From Demequina activiva (GTDB lineage: Bacteria > Actinomycetota > Actinomycetes > Actinomycetales > Demequinaceae): DNA of 64,000 bases. Below the pieces are notes generated by a model that saw only the letters and a list, made by a program, of their open reading frames with translations, searched no databases and was not told the origin of the DNA. Position 1 is the stretch's first letter. Each line of letters opens with the position of its first letter. The stretch spans positions 186,001 to 250,000 of the forward strand of contig NZ_BONR01000002.1 in the NCBI RefSeq assembly GCF_016862815.1, written 5' to 3'. Shown here piece after piece: positions 54,611-63,270 of this stretch. Made by a program: the position numbers and the translations under genes.

Positions 54611-54683
54611 ACGCCCAGCATAGGGCCAGTGTCGGACGCGTGTCAGGGCGCATCGCTGGGGAGGTCGCACTACCGTGGGGGAC
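54611..54683. promoter_or_regulatory. glgC-glgA divergent promoter region
   Basis: In 73 nt, TATGCT (minus, 54622-54617) serves glgC and TACCGT (plus, 54671-54676) serves glgA; each ends 6-7 nt before its start codon. The two genes of glycogen synthesis are thus started back to back without leaders. Confidence 0.6.
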
Positions 54684-55886
54684 ATGAGAGTCGACATCCT
54701 CACCCGCGAGTTCCCGCCCCACATCTATGGAGGCGCCGGCGTGCACGTCGCGGAGCTGTCCGCCGTGCTGCGCCAGCACATCGACGTCGAGGTGCGGGCC
54801 TTCGATGGCCCACGAGACGAGCCCGGCGTCGTGGGCTACAACCCGTTGGGCGGGGGAGTCGGGGACGCCTCCCTCGATGTCCTGGCCCACAACCTGCCGA
54901 TGGCGAAGGACTGCGCCGGCGCGGACCTGGTGCACTCGCACACCTGGTACGCGAACATGGCGGGCCACCTCGCTGCGCGCCTGCACGGCATCCCGCACGT
55001 CCTGAGCGCGCACTCCCTCGAGCCGCTGCGTCCGTGGAAGGCCGAGCAGCTGGGTGGGGGATACCAGGTGTCGTCCTGGATCGAGCGGACGGCCTACGAG
55101 GGCGCCGACGCGGTCATAGCCGTGAGCGACGGCATGCGACGGGACATCCTGCGCTCGTATCCCACGGTGAACCCGGACAAGGTGGGCGTGATCCACAACG
55201 GGATCAACGTGGACGCCTGGGCCGCGCCGTCCACCGACGAGGAGCGGGCGGCGGCCGATGCGGTGGTGCAGCGGTACGGCATCGACCGGTCGCGTCCTGC
55301 GCTCGTGTTCGTGGGGCGCATCACCCGGCAGAAGGGGCTGCCGCACTTCCTGCGCGCGGTCGAGCAGCTCCCGACCGATGTGCAGGTGGTCCTGTGCGCC
55401 GGCGCTCCCGACACGAAGGACATCGCCGCCGAGGTCTCGGGCCTCGTGTCGAGCCTGCAGGAGCGGCGCGACGGCGTGATCTGGATCGAGGAGCACCTCC
55501 CTCGCGCCGAGCTGGTGGCCGTGCTCGACGCGTGCACCGCGTTCGTGTGCCCGAGCGTGTACGAGCCGCTGGGCATCGTGAACCTCGAGGCGATGGCCGT
55601 GGGCCTTCCTGTCGTCGCGACGGCGACCGGCGGCATCCCCGAGGTGGTCGTGGACGGCTCCACCGGCACCCTCGTGCCCATCGACCAGGTCCAGGACGGC
55701 ACCGGCACGCCCACGGACCCGGAGGCGTTCATCGCGGATCTCGCGGCCGCGCTGACCGACATGGTGTCCGATCAGGAGCGTGCCGCGCGCATGGGAGCCG
55801 CGGGGCGCGAGCGTGCCGCTGAGCACTTCTCGTGGGAGACCATCGGCGAGCGCACCCTGCAGTTGTACCGCGCGCTGGTCGGATAG
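54684..55886 (+). CDS. glgA: Glycogen synthase / alpha-maltose-1-phosphate synthase (GlgA/GlgM type)
   Basis: This 400-residue GT4-family glycosyltransferase begins [22 protein letters not shown], with [11 protein letters not shown] and C-terminal [22 protein letters not shown] (E-x7-E retaining motif). Actinobacterial homologues use ADP-glucose either to extend glucan or, as in M. tuberculosis GlgM, to make maltose-1-phosphate; the distinction cannot be made here. It is paired with glgC. Confidence 0.92.
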   Translation: MRVDILTREFPPHIYGGAGVHVAELSAVLRQHIDVEVRAFDGPRDEPGVVGYNPLGGGVGDASLDVLAHNLPMAKDCAGADLVHSHTWYANMAGHLAARLHGIPHVLSAHSLEPLRPWKAEQLGGGYQVSSWIERTAYEGADAVIAVSDGMRRDILRSYPTVNPDKVGVIHNGINVDAWAAPSTDEERAAADAVVQRYGIDRSRPALVFVGRITRQKGLPHFLRAVEQLPTDVQVVLCAGAPDTKDIAAEVSGLVSSLQERRDGVIWIEEHLPRAELVAVLDACTAFVCPSVYEPLGIVNLEAMAVGLPVVATATGGIPEVVVDGSTGTLVPIDQVQDGTGTPTDPEAFIADLAAALTDMVSDQERAARMGAAGRERAAEHFSWETIGERTLQLYRALVG

Positions 55887-55896
55887 GCTCGTGAGC

Positions 55897-56679
55897 ATGA
55901 CTGAGGTGCTGCGTCTCGACCATGTCGGCCTGCGCCGCGACGGCAACGCGATCCTGTCCGACATCACCTGGACAGTGCATGCGAACGAGCGCTGGGTCAT
56001 CCTCGGCCCCAATGGCGCAGGCAAGACGTCGCTGCTCACGATCGCCTCCGCCCGCATGCATCCCAGCGACGGCTCCGCGACCATCCTGGGCGAGGAGCTG
56101 GGGCACACGGACACCCAGGACCTGCGCACCCGCGTGGGACTGTCCAGCGCGGCGCTCGCGGACCGCATCCCCGACGACGAGACGGTCCGCGACGTGGTCA
56201 TGACCGCCGCGCACGGCATCACCGGCCGTTGGCGCGAGGACTACGAGCAGATCGACGAGGACCGGGCAGACGCGCTGCTCGCCGCGTTCGGCATGAGCGG
56301 ATTCGCCGAGCGCGAGTTCTGGACGTTGTCGGAGGGCGAGCGCAAGCGGGTGCAGATTGGCCGCGCGCTCATGACGGACCCCGAGCTGCTGCTCCTCGAC
56401 GAGCCCGCCGCCGGTCTGGACCTGGGCGGACGCGAGGAGCTGCTGGCCGCGCTCACCGAGCTCGCAGGAGACCACCGATCGCCCGCGATGGTGATGGTCA
56501 CCCACCACGTCGAGGAGATCCCCCAGGGCTTCACGCACGCGATGCTGCTGCGCGAGGGCGAGGTGGTGGCCCAGGGGCCCGTGCGCGACACCATCACGGC
56601 GAGCCACCTGACGCAGACGTACGGCATGCCCGTCGAGCTGCACGCGTTCGGCGGCCGCTGGACGGCTCGGCGCGGCTGA
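55897..56679 (+). CDS. ABC transporter ATP-binding protein, single-gene
   Basis: This 260-residue ABC ATPase of the YlmA/ModF-like cytoplasmic type has Walker A GPNGAGKTS, signature TLSEGERKRVQIGRAL, Walker B LLLLDEPAAGLDL and H-loop VTHHVEEIP. No membrane partner is adjacent, so the function is open. The start is ATG 55897 (GTG 55891 also possible); TAGGCT (55884-55889) overlaps the glgA stop and ends 7 nt before the ATG. Confidence 0.85.
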   Translation: MTEVLRLDHVGLRRDGNAILSDITWTVHANERWVILGPNGAGKTSLLTIASARMHPSDGSATILGEELGHTDTQDLRTRVGLSSAALADRIPDDETVRDVVMTAAHGITGRWREDYEQIDEDRADALLAAFGMSGFAEREFWTLSEGERKRVQIGRALMTDPELLLLDEPAAGLDLGGREELLAALTELAGDHRSPAMVMVTHHVEEIPQGFTHAMLLREGEVVAQGPVRDTITASHLTQTYGMPVELHAFGGRWTARRG

Positions 56680-56688
56680 GGCCCGCAG

Positions 56689-57153
56689 GTGAGGATCTCG
56701 GCGAGGGCGGAGTATGCCGTCCGGGCCGCCACCGAGCTGGCCGCCGCATCGCCCGAGTCCGCGACGCGCACCACGGAGGCGATCGCGCAGGCGCAGGAGA
56801 TCCCGCGGAAGTTCCTCGAGGGCATCCTGTTGTCGCTGCGTGAGGCGCAGCTGGTCACCGCTCAGCGCGGGATCGGCGGCGGCTACCGACTGCTCCGGCC
56901 AGCGGATCAGATCACGGTCGCGGATGTGGTGCGCGCGGTCGACGGCCCCCTGGTGTTCGTGCGCGGCGAGCGCCCCTCGGACCTGAGGTACGACGGCTCG
57001 GCGGAGCCCCTTCTGGGGGTGTGGGTCGCGCTGCGCGCCCGGGTGCGCGAGGTCCTCGAGGGCGTCACGCTCGCCGATCTCGCGCGGGGCGACCTTCCCG
57101 GTCCCATCGCGGCGATCAACGAGGACCCCGCGGTCTGGGCGAATCCCGAATAA
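56689..57153 (+). CDS. Rrf2 family transcriptional regulator without cysteines
   Basis: The 154-residue Rrf2 winged-helix protein begins with GTG (MRISARAEYAVRAATELAA). The recognition region AQEIPRKFLEGILLSLREAQLVTAQRGIGGGYRL is typical. The protein contains no cysteine at all, so it cannot hold an Fe-S cluster as IscR or NsrR do; it is more like CymR, which senses sulfur metabolites through a partner. The adjacent TauE/SafE exporter and the operator in between suggest control of sulfur compound export. Confidence 0.85.
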   Translation: MRISARAEYAVRAATELAAASPESATRTTEAIAQAQEIPRKFLEGILLSLREAQLVTAQRGIGGGYRLLRPADQITVADVVRAVDGPLVFVRGERPSDLRYDGSAEPLLGVWVALRARVREVLEGVTLADLARGDLPGPIAAINEDPAVWANPE

Positions 57154-57201
57154 CCTATCTTCTTAGTAGGTATTGATTCCTACCAGATTGATAGGTAATC
57201 T
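57153..57201 (+). promoter_or_regulatory. AT-rich multi-half-site operator and promoter before tauE
   Basis: In a GC-rich window this 49-bp stretch is AT-rich and holds four TAGGT-type half-sites: ACCTATC (57153-57159) and GATAGGT (57190-57196) are an exact inverted pair, enclosing GTAGG (57166-57170) and CCTAC (57179-57183). TTGATT (57173-57178), a 17-nt spacer and TAATCT (57196-57201) form a promoter within it. It is the likely Rrf2 target. Confidence 0.7.
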
Positions 57202-57261
57202 CCTCCTGAGCGGCATCGGCCGCACGTCCCAGGCGCGTGCGCCCTGAACACAGGAGGCGAC

Positions 57262-58185
57262 ATGAGAGCGCTCATCGTCATGGCATTCGTGGGCTTCGGC
57301 GCCCAGCTCGTGGACGGCAGCCTGGGGATGGCCTACGGAGTCACCTCGACCACGCTGCTGCTCGCGGTGGGCACCAGCCCGGCCGCCGCATCGGCGACCG
57401 TGCACCTCGCGGAGATCGGGACCACGCTGGCGAGCGGCGTGTCGCACTGGCGGTTCGGCAACGTCGACTGGCGGGTCGTGGGGCGGGTGGGAGTCCCCGG
57501 CGCCGTGGGTGCCTTCCTGGGCGCGACAGTGCTGTCGCAGCTGTCGACCGAGGCCGCCGCGCCCGTCATGGCCGGCATCCTGCTGGCGCTCGGCGTCTAC
57601 CTCCTCGTGCGCTTCACCGTGCGTGGGGTGCCGCGTCGCCTCGACCGCGCACCGCTCAAGCGACGCTTCCTCGCCCCGCTGGGACTGGTCGCCGGCTTCG
57701 TCGACGCGACGGGCGGCGGCGGCTGGGGGCCCGTGGGGACGCCTGCGATCCTCGCCACGGGCCGCCTCGAGCCGCGCAAGGTCATCGGCTCCATCGACAC
57801 CTCCGAGTTCCTGGTCGCGATCTCCGCCAGCGGCGGGTTCCTGCTCGGGCTCGGCACCGCCGGGATCGACATGGGCGTCGTGCTCGCGCTGCTGGCCGGA
57901 GGCCTGCTCGCCGCGCCGCTGGCGGCGTGGCTGGTGCGGCTGGTCCCGCCCCGCCTCCTGGGGGCCGCGGTGGGCGGCATGATCATCCTCACCAACACCC
58001 GCTCGCTCATCCGTGCCGAGGTCATCCCGCTGGCGGGCGCGGCGACCACCGCCGTGTACGCGGCCATCGTCGCGCTCTGGATCGCGGCGCTGGCCGTGTC
58101 ATGGGCCGCGTGGCGCAAGGAGCGCGCAGCGACCGCCGAAGTTGGGGCCGCGACCGCGCTGGAGGTGCCCTCCGACCGCGCCTGA
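57262..58185 (+). CDS. TauE/SafE family sulfite/organosulfur exporter
   Basis: This 307-residue membrane protein has about eight hydrophobic helices in two similar halves; each half has the TauE motif (GSLGMAYGVTSTTLLLAVG and ATGGGGWGPVGTPAIL). Members export sulfite, sulfonates or related anions. It lies 108 nt after a Rrf2 regulator with the operator between. An ACAGGAGGCGAC ribosome site precedes the ATG. Confidence 0.9.
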   Translation: MRALIVMAFVGFGAQLVDGSLGMAYGVTSTTLLLAVGTSPAAASATVHLAEIGTTLASGVSHWRFGNVDWRVVGRVGVPGAVGAFLGATVLSQLSTEAAAPVMAGILLALGVYLLVRFTVRGVPRRLDRAPLKRRFLAPLGLVAGFVDATGGGGWGPVGTPAILATGRLEPRKVIGSIDTSEFLVAISASGGFLLGLGTAGIDMGVVLALLAGGLLAAPLAAWLVRLVPPRLLGAAVGGMIILTNTRSLIRAEVIPLAGAATTAVYAAIVALWIAALAVSWAAWRKERAATAEVGAATALEVPSDRA

Positions 58186-58277
58186 CCAGGGCTGACGCTC
58201 CTTCTCGTGGGAGTCCTCCGCGCGGACGATGCCACCGCCGAGGCCCCCCTGCTAGGTTGCCGAGAAGGAGGTGCAGC

Positions 58278-58718
58278 ATGGATTCGCTGTGGTGGTTCGT
58301 GGGCGCGATGGCCCTTGGCATCGTCGAGGTCTTCACCCTCGACCTGACCTTCGCGATGCTCGCCGGAGGCGCGCTCGCCGGAGGCGCGGCGGCCCTGCTG
58401 GGACTGCCATGGTGGGTGTGCGTGATCATCGCATGTGCGGTGGCGGCACTGCTGCTGTTCACGCTGCGTCCGTACCTGCTCAAGTCCATCAGCGCGCGAG
58501 GCGAGCTGATCGAGACCAACACCGCCGCGCTCGTGGGCGTCGAGGGCCGCACCCTCGACGCCGTCACCGAGTTCGCCGGACGCGTGAAGCTTGGCGGGGA
58601 GGTCTGGTCCGCACGCACGCGGGACGACGCGCCCGCCATCGATGAGGGCACCGAGGTCACGGTGCTCGAGATCCGCGGTGCGACGGCGATCGTCGCGCCC
58701 CAACCGAAGGGGGAGTGA
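58278..58718 (+). CDS. NfeD-like membrane protein
   Basis: The 146-residue protein has two to three hydrophobic helices (WWFVGAMALGIVEVFTL; MLAGGALAGGAAALLGL; WWVCVIIACAVAALLLF) followed by a small OB-fold domain (ALVGVEGRTLDAVTEFAGRVKLGGEVWSAR), the NfeD/YuaF layout. NfeD proteins work with SPFH proteins in membrane microdomains, and the SPFH gene follows directly. TAGGTT (58253-58258) and AAGGAGGTG precede the ATG. Confidence 0.9.
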   Translation: MDSLWWFVGAMALGIVEVFTLDLTFAMLAGGALAGGAAALLGLPWWVCVIIACAVAALLLFTLRPYLLKSISARGELIETNTAALVGVEGRTLDAVTEFAGRVKLGGEVWSARTRDDAPAIDEGTEVTVLEIRGATAIVAPQPKGE

Positions 58719-58720
58719 TC

Positions 58721-59797
58721 ATGGATCCCGTCCAGATCGCCATCGCCGTCGCGGCGATAGTCCTCGCGATCTTCGTCATCTCGGCGATCGCGCGAGCCAT
58801 TCAGATCGTGCCGCAGGCGGAGACGCGCGTGGTCGAGCGGCTGGGGCGCTACTCGCGCACCATGCAGGCCGGCATGCACCTGCTGGTGCCGTTCATCGAC
58901 AAGGTGCGTCAGAAGGTCGACATGCGCGAGCAGGTCGTGTCCTTCCCGCCGCAGTCCGTGATCACCTCGGACAACCTCGTGGTCGAGATCGACACGGTCA
59001 TCTACTTCCAGGTCACCGACGCCCGCGCCGCGGTCTACGAGATCGCCAACTACATCGTCGGCATGCAGCAGCTCACCGTCACGACCATCCGCAACGTCAT
59101 CGGCACCATGGACCTCGAGCAGACGCTCACCAGCCGCGACCAGATCAACGGCCAGCTCCGCACGGTGCTCGACGAGGCGACCGGCAAGTGGGGCATCCGC
59201 GTGGGACGTGTCGAGCTCAAGGCCATCGACCCGCCCGTGTCCGTCAAGGACTCGATGGAGAAGCAGATGCGCGCCGAGCGCGACCGTCGCGCCGCGATCC
59301 TCACGGCCGAGGGCGTCAAGCAGTCCCAGATCCTCGAGGCCGAGGGTCAGAAGCAGTCGGCGATCCTCAAGGCCGAGGGCGACGCCCAGGCCGCGATCCT
59401 GACCGCCGAGGGCGAGGCGCGCGCGATCCTCCAGGTCTTCGACGCCATCCACGAGGGCGACGCGGACTCGAAGCTGCTCGCGTACCAGTACCTGCAGATG
59501 CTGCCCGAGATCGCCAAGAACGAGTCCAACAAGGTGTGGTTCGTGCCCACCGAGTTCACGGGCGCGCTCAAGTCGATCAGCGCCGCGTTCGGAGCGGAGG
59601 AGGCTCCCGAGCCGCTCGAGCGCGACCCGGAGCGCGGCACCGACCGCAAGTCCCGGATCACCTCCGCGCTCACCGACCCCGCCGAGGCGCTGCGCCTGGC
59701 GAAGCAGGAGGTCGAGGACGCCACCTCGGACGCCACCGACGCCGGCACCCGCTCGGGCCGCCCGCGCGACCCGAACGCCGAGAAGGGCCAGAACTAG
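58721..59797 (+). CDS. SPFH/band-7 domain protein (stomatin-like)
   Basis: The 358-residue protein starts with a membrane helix (IAIAVAAIVLAIFVISAIARAI), then a band-7 domain (QAETRVVERLGRYSRTMQAGMHLLVPF; VVEIDTVIYFQVTDARAAVYEI), then a repeated A-E-G helix (ILTAEGVKQSQILEAEGQK and following) typical of slipins/prohibitins, and a disordered charged tail. It forms oligomers at the inner membrane with the upstream NfeD protein. ATG 58721 is 6 nt after AAGGGGGAG; GTG 58715 is also in frame. Confidence 0.92.
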   Translation: MDPVQIAIAVAAIVLAIFVISAIARAIQIVPQAETRVVERLGRYSRTMQAGMHLLVPFIDKVRQKVDMREQVVSFPPQSVITSDNLVVEIDTVIYFQVTDARAAVYEIANYIVGMQQLTVTTIRNVIGTMDLEQTLTSRDQINGQLRTVLDEATGKWGIRVGRVELKAIDPPVSVKDSMEKQMRAERDRRAAILTAEGVKQSQILEAEGQKQSAILKAEGDAQAAILTAEGEARAILQVFDAIHEGDADSKLLAYQYLQMLPEIAKNESNKVWFVPTEFTGALKSISAAFGAEEAPEPLERDPERGTDRKSRITSALTDPAEALRLAKQEVEDATSDATDAGTRSGRPRDPNAEKGQN

Positions 59798-59808
59798 CAG
59801 GACCCGTC

Positions 59809-59840
59809 AGAGCCCCGGCGCCGTGAGGTGCCGGGGCTCT
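59809..59840 (+). terminator. Hairpin terminator after the SPFH gene
   Basis: AGAGCCCCGGC (59809-59819) pairs perfectly with GCCGGGGCTCT (59830-59840), loop 10 nt, 12 nt after the stop codon. There is no T-run, as usual in high-GC genomes. Confidence 0.7.
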
Positions 59841-59861
59841 CGCGCGCCCGCCCTCTTCTCA

Positions 59862-59921
59862 CCTGAGCGCGCCAGCGGTCCGTCAGTGTCGCTCGCGGGC
59901 CTCGGGTGAGTCCTGGCGGTC
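59862..59921 (+). repeat. 60-nt dispersed intergenic repeat, copy B
   Basis: This is the second copy of the element at 11644-11703: CCTGAGCGCGCCAGCGGTCC at the start and TCCTGGCGGTC at the end, with the same 60-nt length and a non-conserved 19-nt middle. It lies 22 nt before the ATG of the SpoU methyltransferase. Confidence 0.7.
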
Positions 59922-59943
59922 ACAGTCGACCACAATGGTCCGC

Positions 59944-60741
59944 ATGCCCGTCATCCCCATCGCCGACGCCGCCGACGCGCGCCTCGCCGACTACCGCGAC
60001 CTCACGGACGTGGCGCTGCGCCGCCGCCTCGAGCCGGAGCGCGGCCTGTACATGGCGGAGGGCGCCAAGGTGATCGAGCGGGCGCTGGCCGCGGGCCACG
60101 AGCCGCGCTCGGTCCTCATGAGCGAGCGGTGGCTCGACTCGCTGACCGTCCCGGACGCCACGCCGGTGTACGTCGCGCCCGCGGAGGTGCTCGAGGCCGT
60201 CACCGGCTACCAGGTGCATCGCGGCGCGCTGGCGGCGATGGAGCGCCCCTCGCTGCCGTCGCTCGAGCGGATCGCGCGCGACGCCCGCCGCATCGTGGTC
60301 CTCGAGGGGATCGTGGACCACACCAACGTGGGCGCGATCTTCCGCTCGGCGGCAGGCATCGGCGCCGATGCGATCGTGGTCGCGCCCACCTGCGCGGACC
60401 CGCTGTACCGGCGCAGCGTCAAGGTGTCCATGGGCACCGTCTTCCAGGTACCGTGGACGCGCGCGCAGGAGTGGCCGGGCGCGCTGCGCACGCTGCAGGA
60501 GGCCGGGTTCGCCGTGGCCGCCCTTGCCCTCGCGGACGATGCGGTGAGCCTGGACGAGTTCGCCGCGGCCGGCCACGAGCGCATCGCGATCGTCATGGGC
60601 GCCGAGGGCGACGGACTGAGCCGTGCCGCCCAGCAGGCGGCGGACGCGGTGGTCACCATCCCCATGGCCGGGGGAGTGGACTCGCTCAACGTGGCCGCCG
60701 CATCGGCCGTCGCCCTGTGGGCGCTGCGCCCCGCCGGCTGA
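59944..60741 (+). CDS. SpoU family RNA (2'-O) methyltransferase
   Basis: This 265-residue SPOUT methyltransferase has an N-terminal substrate-binding domain (GLYMAEGAKVIERALAAGHE) and the knotted SAM domain with motifs VLEGIVDHTNVGAIFRSAAG, IVMGAEGDGLS and IPMAGGVDSLNVAAASAVALW. Homologues 2'-O-methylate 23S rRNA or tRNA; the exact site is unknown. CACAAT (59931-59936) ends 7 nt before the ATG, so it is probably leaderless. Confidence 0.92.
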   Translation: MPVIPIADAADARLADYRDLTDVALRRRLEPERGLYMAEGAKVIERALAAGHEPRSVLMSERWLDSLTVPDATPVYVAPAEVLEAVTGYQVHRGALAAMERPSLPSLERIARDARRIVVLEGIVDHTNVGAIFRSAAGIGADAIVVAPTCADPLYRRSVKVSMGTVFQVPWTRAQEWPGALRTLQEAGFAVAALALADDAVSLDEFAAAGHERIAIVMGAEGDGLSRAAQQAADAVVTIPMAGGVDSLNVAAASAVALWALRPAG

Positions 60742-60792
60742 ACCCCGCACTCTTCCAGGTGGGCTGGACGATGTCGGAGCCTGGTGACACAA

Positions 60793-60808
60793 TCGAACAT
60801 ATGTTCGA
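60793..60808. promoter_or_regulatory. LexA SOS box upstream of imuA'
   Basis: TCGAACATATGTTCGA is a perfect 16-bp palindrome and matches the Gram-positive/mycobacterial SOS box (CGAAC-N4-GTTCG). It lies 36 nt before the imuA' start, immediately after a CACAAT hexamer (60788-60793) that could be the -10. Confidence 0.93.
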
Positions 60809-60844
60809 ATGCGAGGTCTTCCTCGCGGTGACCCCAGGAGCCCC

Positions 60845-61549
60845 ATGCCCATCGAGACGACCCCGGATGCCTCTCAGGAGGAGCGGCTCAGCCGCGCCCG
60901 GGCGGCGCTCAAGGGTGTCGAGACGCGCATCGGCGCCGCTCGCGAGGCGTGGGATCGGCCTGCGCTGCCGCTGACCGCGGACCTGACGGAGCTGATGCCG
61001 GAGGGGCTGCGCCGGGGTCAGGTGGTGGCCGTCACGGGGGCGACGTCGCTGATGCTCGCGCTCGCCGCAGAGGCCTCGCGTGCGGGATCGTGGACGGCGG
61101 CCATCGGCATGCCCACCGTGGGCGTGGTCGCGGCGGCCAGGCGAGGCATCGAGCTGTCGCGACTGGCGCTCATCCCGCACCCGGGCGCGCAGGCGGCCGA
61201 TGCCGTGGGGGCGTGCGTGGACGGCATGGACGTGGTGCTGCTGGGCGAGCGGCTCGCGCTGTCCGACGCGAACCGCCGCCGCATCGGCGCGCGGGCGCGC
61301 GAGCGGGGCGGCGTGGTGATCGCCGCAGGCGAGTGGCCCGCGGCTCACGTGCGGCTGGACGTGGTGAGCTCCGCCTGGAGCGGGCTGGGCGCAGGGGACG
61401 GACGCCTGCGCGAGCGTGAGCTCACGGTCGCGGTGGGCGGACGCCGCGCCGGCGCGACGCGACGTGTGCGGGTGCTGCTGGACGGAGACGTCGGGGCGCG
61501 CTGGACGCGCCCCGGAGCACGCATCGACGTGGACGAGGAGGTCGCATGA
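60845..61549 (+). CDS. imuA': ImuA'-like mutasome accessory protein
   Basis: The 234-residue protein is first in the SOS-controlled imuA'-imuB-dnaE2 cassette. It is RecA-fold-like (MPEGLRRGQVVAVTGATSLMLALAAEA), but the P-loop reads GATSLM with no GKT/S, so ATP binding is probably lost, consistent with actinobacterial ImuA'. ImuA' supports ImuB and DnaE2 in damage-induced mutagenesis. The start is ATG 60845; an in-frame upstream TTG/GTG extension would enter the SOS box. It overlaps imuB by ATGA. Confidence 0.88.
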   Translation: MPIETTPDASQEERLSRARAALKGVETRIGAAREAWDRPALPLTADLTELMPEGLRRGQVVAVTGATSLMLALAAEASRAGSWTAAIGMPTVGVVAAARRGIELSRLALIPHPGAQAADAVGACVDGMDVVLLGERLALSDANRRRIGARARERGGVVIAAGEWPAAHVRLDVVSSAWSGLGAGDGRLRERELTVAVGGRRAGATRRVRVLLDGDVGARWTRPGARIDVDEEVA

Positions 61550-63270
61550 GCGACATCGCCCCTGCACGTCGGGAGAGCTCGACGGGGCCCGTCGTCACCG
61601 TGCGCAGGGCCGTGCTGTGGGTCCCGGACTGGCCTGTCGTGGCCGCGATGGGCGAGGCAGGGCTGGGGGCCGATGCGCCGGCGGCGGTGCTGCACGGGCG
61701 TGGCATGGTCGCGGTGTCGGCGGCGGCTCGCGCGGCCGGGGTGCGGCGCGGGATGCGTCGTCGGCTCGCGCAGCGCGCCTGTCCCGAGCTCGCGATCCTG
61801 CCGCACGACGAGGGCCGCGACTCGCGTGCCTTCGAGGCGGTCGCCGCAGCCGCGGAGGAGGTGGTCTCCGGCGTCGAGGTGTCCCGTCCGGGCCTGCTGA
61901 TGATCCCCGCGGACGGGGCGGCGCGCTTCCACGGCTCGGAGGAGGCGCTGGCGGAGGCTCTCGTGACCGCCGTCGCGGAGCTCGCGGGCTGCGAGTCCGG
62001 GGTGGGGATGGCCGACGGGCTGCTCGCGGCGGTGCTCGCGGCCCGGTCCTCGGCGCTGGTGCCGGGAGGCGGCTCCGCCGACTTCCTCGCGGACGCGCCC
62101 GTGGAGGTGCTGCCGCTGGCCGCGATGGAGCGGCGCCAGCGCGAGCAGGTCGAGGATCTGGTGAGCGTGCTGACGCGGCTGGGGCTGACCACCCTCGCGG
62201 ACTTCACCGCGCTGCCGGCAGGGGACGTGCTCGCGCGATTCGGTCCGGTGGGGATGTGGGCCCACCGCGTCGGCCGTGGCGAGGACGTGCGCCCGCCGGT
62301 GCTGCGCCGCTCCGAGGAGGACATCGCCGTGACGTACGCGTTCGAGGAGCCCGCGCAGCGCGTCGAGCAGCTCGCGCTCGTGGCGGACCACGTGTCACGG
62401 CAGCTCGACGCGGCGCTCCTGGAGGCCGGCGTGCGCTGCGGGCGGGTGCGCATCGCCGCCACCACCGAGCGCGGCGACGCCCTCGAGCGGGTCTGGCGCA
62501 CGGACGTGGGCTCGCGCGCGGGTGCGTTCGCCAAGCACATGACGGACCGGGTGCGCTGGCAGCTCGAGGGATGGCTGTCGGGAACCTCGAGCGGGCCGGA
62601 GCGCGCCCCGCTGACCGCGCTGCAGGTCACCGCGGAGGACGTGGTGCCGCTGGGCAGCGAGCAGGCCTACCTCTGGGGAGGCGTGTCCGGCGCGGACTCG
62701 CGCGCCCAGCGCACCTTGGAGAGGGTGCAGGGGCTGCTGGGGGCCGATGCCGTGCTGGCCGTGCGCGAGCAGGGCGGCCGCTCCCCGCGGGACCGCGTGC
62801 TGGCGCTGCCGTGGGGCCAGGAGGCGACCCCGAGCCGGCGCATCGAGCACCCATGGCCCGGCCGCATCCCCGATCCCGCCCCGGCGACCGTGCTGCCGGT
62901 GCCGGAGCCGCTCGAGGTCCTCGACGCCGGCGGCGCGCCGGTGCGCATCGACCGGCGGCTGGCCATGAGCGCCCCTCCCACCTGGGTGCGACTGCAGGTG
63001 GACCCGCGCGACGAGCGGGCGGCCGCCGCGCGACGTCACCCGTCCTCGGGGCGCATGGGCCTGGCGAGCGACGGCCCTTCGTGGGGGCTGCCGCAGCCCG
63101 TCGAGGCGTGGGCGGGCCCGTGGCCCATCGTCGAACGATGGTGGTCCGAGGACTCCTCGCGCCGCGCATGCCTGCAGATCTCGCTGCGCCGCCCGGACGG
63201 CGCCCCGGGGCACGCGCTGCTGGCGTCCTTCACCGACGGCTCCTGGGTGCTCGAGGCGATCTATGACTGA
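61546..63270 (+). CDS. imuB: ImuB, catalytically inactive Y-family polymerase homologue
   Basis: The 574-residue protein has the Y-family layout: palm/fingers (RRAVLWVPDWPVVAA; ARAAGVRRGMRRRLAQRACPEL), thumb with helix-hairpin-helix (LGLTTLADFTALPAGDVLARFGP) and little-finger region. Where active enzymes have D-x-D and D-E, this protein has VPDWPVV and VSRPGLLMI, so the catalytic carboxylates are missing, as known for ImuB, which acts as an adaptor linking the clamp and DnaE2. Its stop overlaps the dnaE2 start by 8 nt. Confidence 0.92.
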   Translation: MSDIAPARRESSTGPVVTVRRAVLWVPDWPVVAAMGEAGLGADAPAAVLHGRGMVAVSAAARAAGVRRGMRRRLAQRACPELAILPHDEGRDSRAFEAVAAAAEEVVSGVEVSRPGLLMIPADGAARFHGSEEALAEALVTAVAELAGCESGVGMADGLLAAVLAARSSALVPGGGSADFLADAPVEVLPLAAMERRQREQVEDLVSVLTRLGLTTLADFTALPAGDVLARFGPVGMWAHRVGRGEDVRPPVLRRSEEDIAVTYAFEEPAQRVEQLALVADHVSRQLDAALLEAGVRCGRVRIAATTERGDALERVWRTDVGSRAGAFAKHMTDRVRWQLEGWLSGTSSGPERAPLTALQVTAEDVVPLGSEQAYLWGGVSGADSRAQRTLERVQGLLGADAVLAVREQGGRSPRDRVLALPWGQEATPSRRIEHPWPGRIPDPAPATVLPVPEPLEVLDAGGAPVRIDRRLAMSAPPTWVRLQVDPRDERAAAARRHPSSGRMGLASDGPSWGLPQPVEAWAGPWPIVERWWSEDSSRRACLQISLRRPDGAPGHALLASFTDGSWVLEAIYD

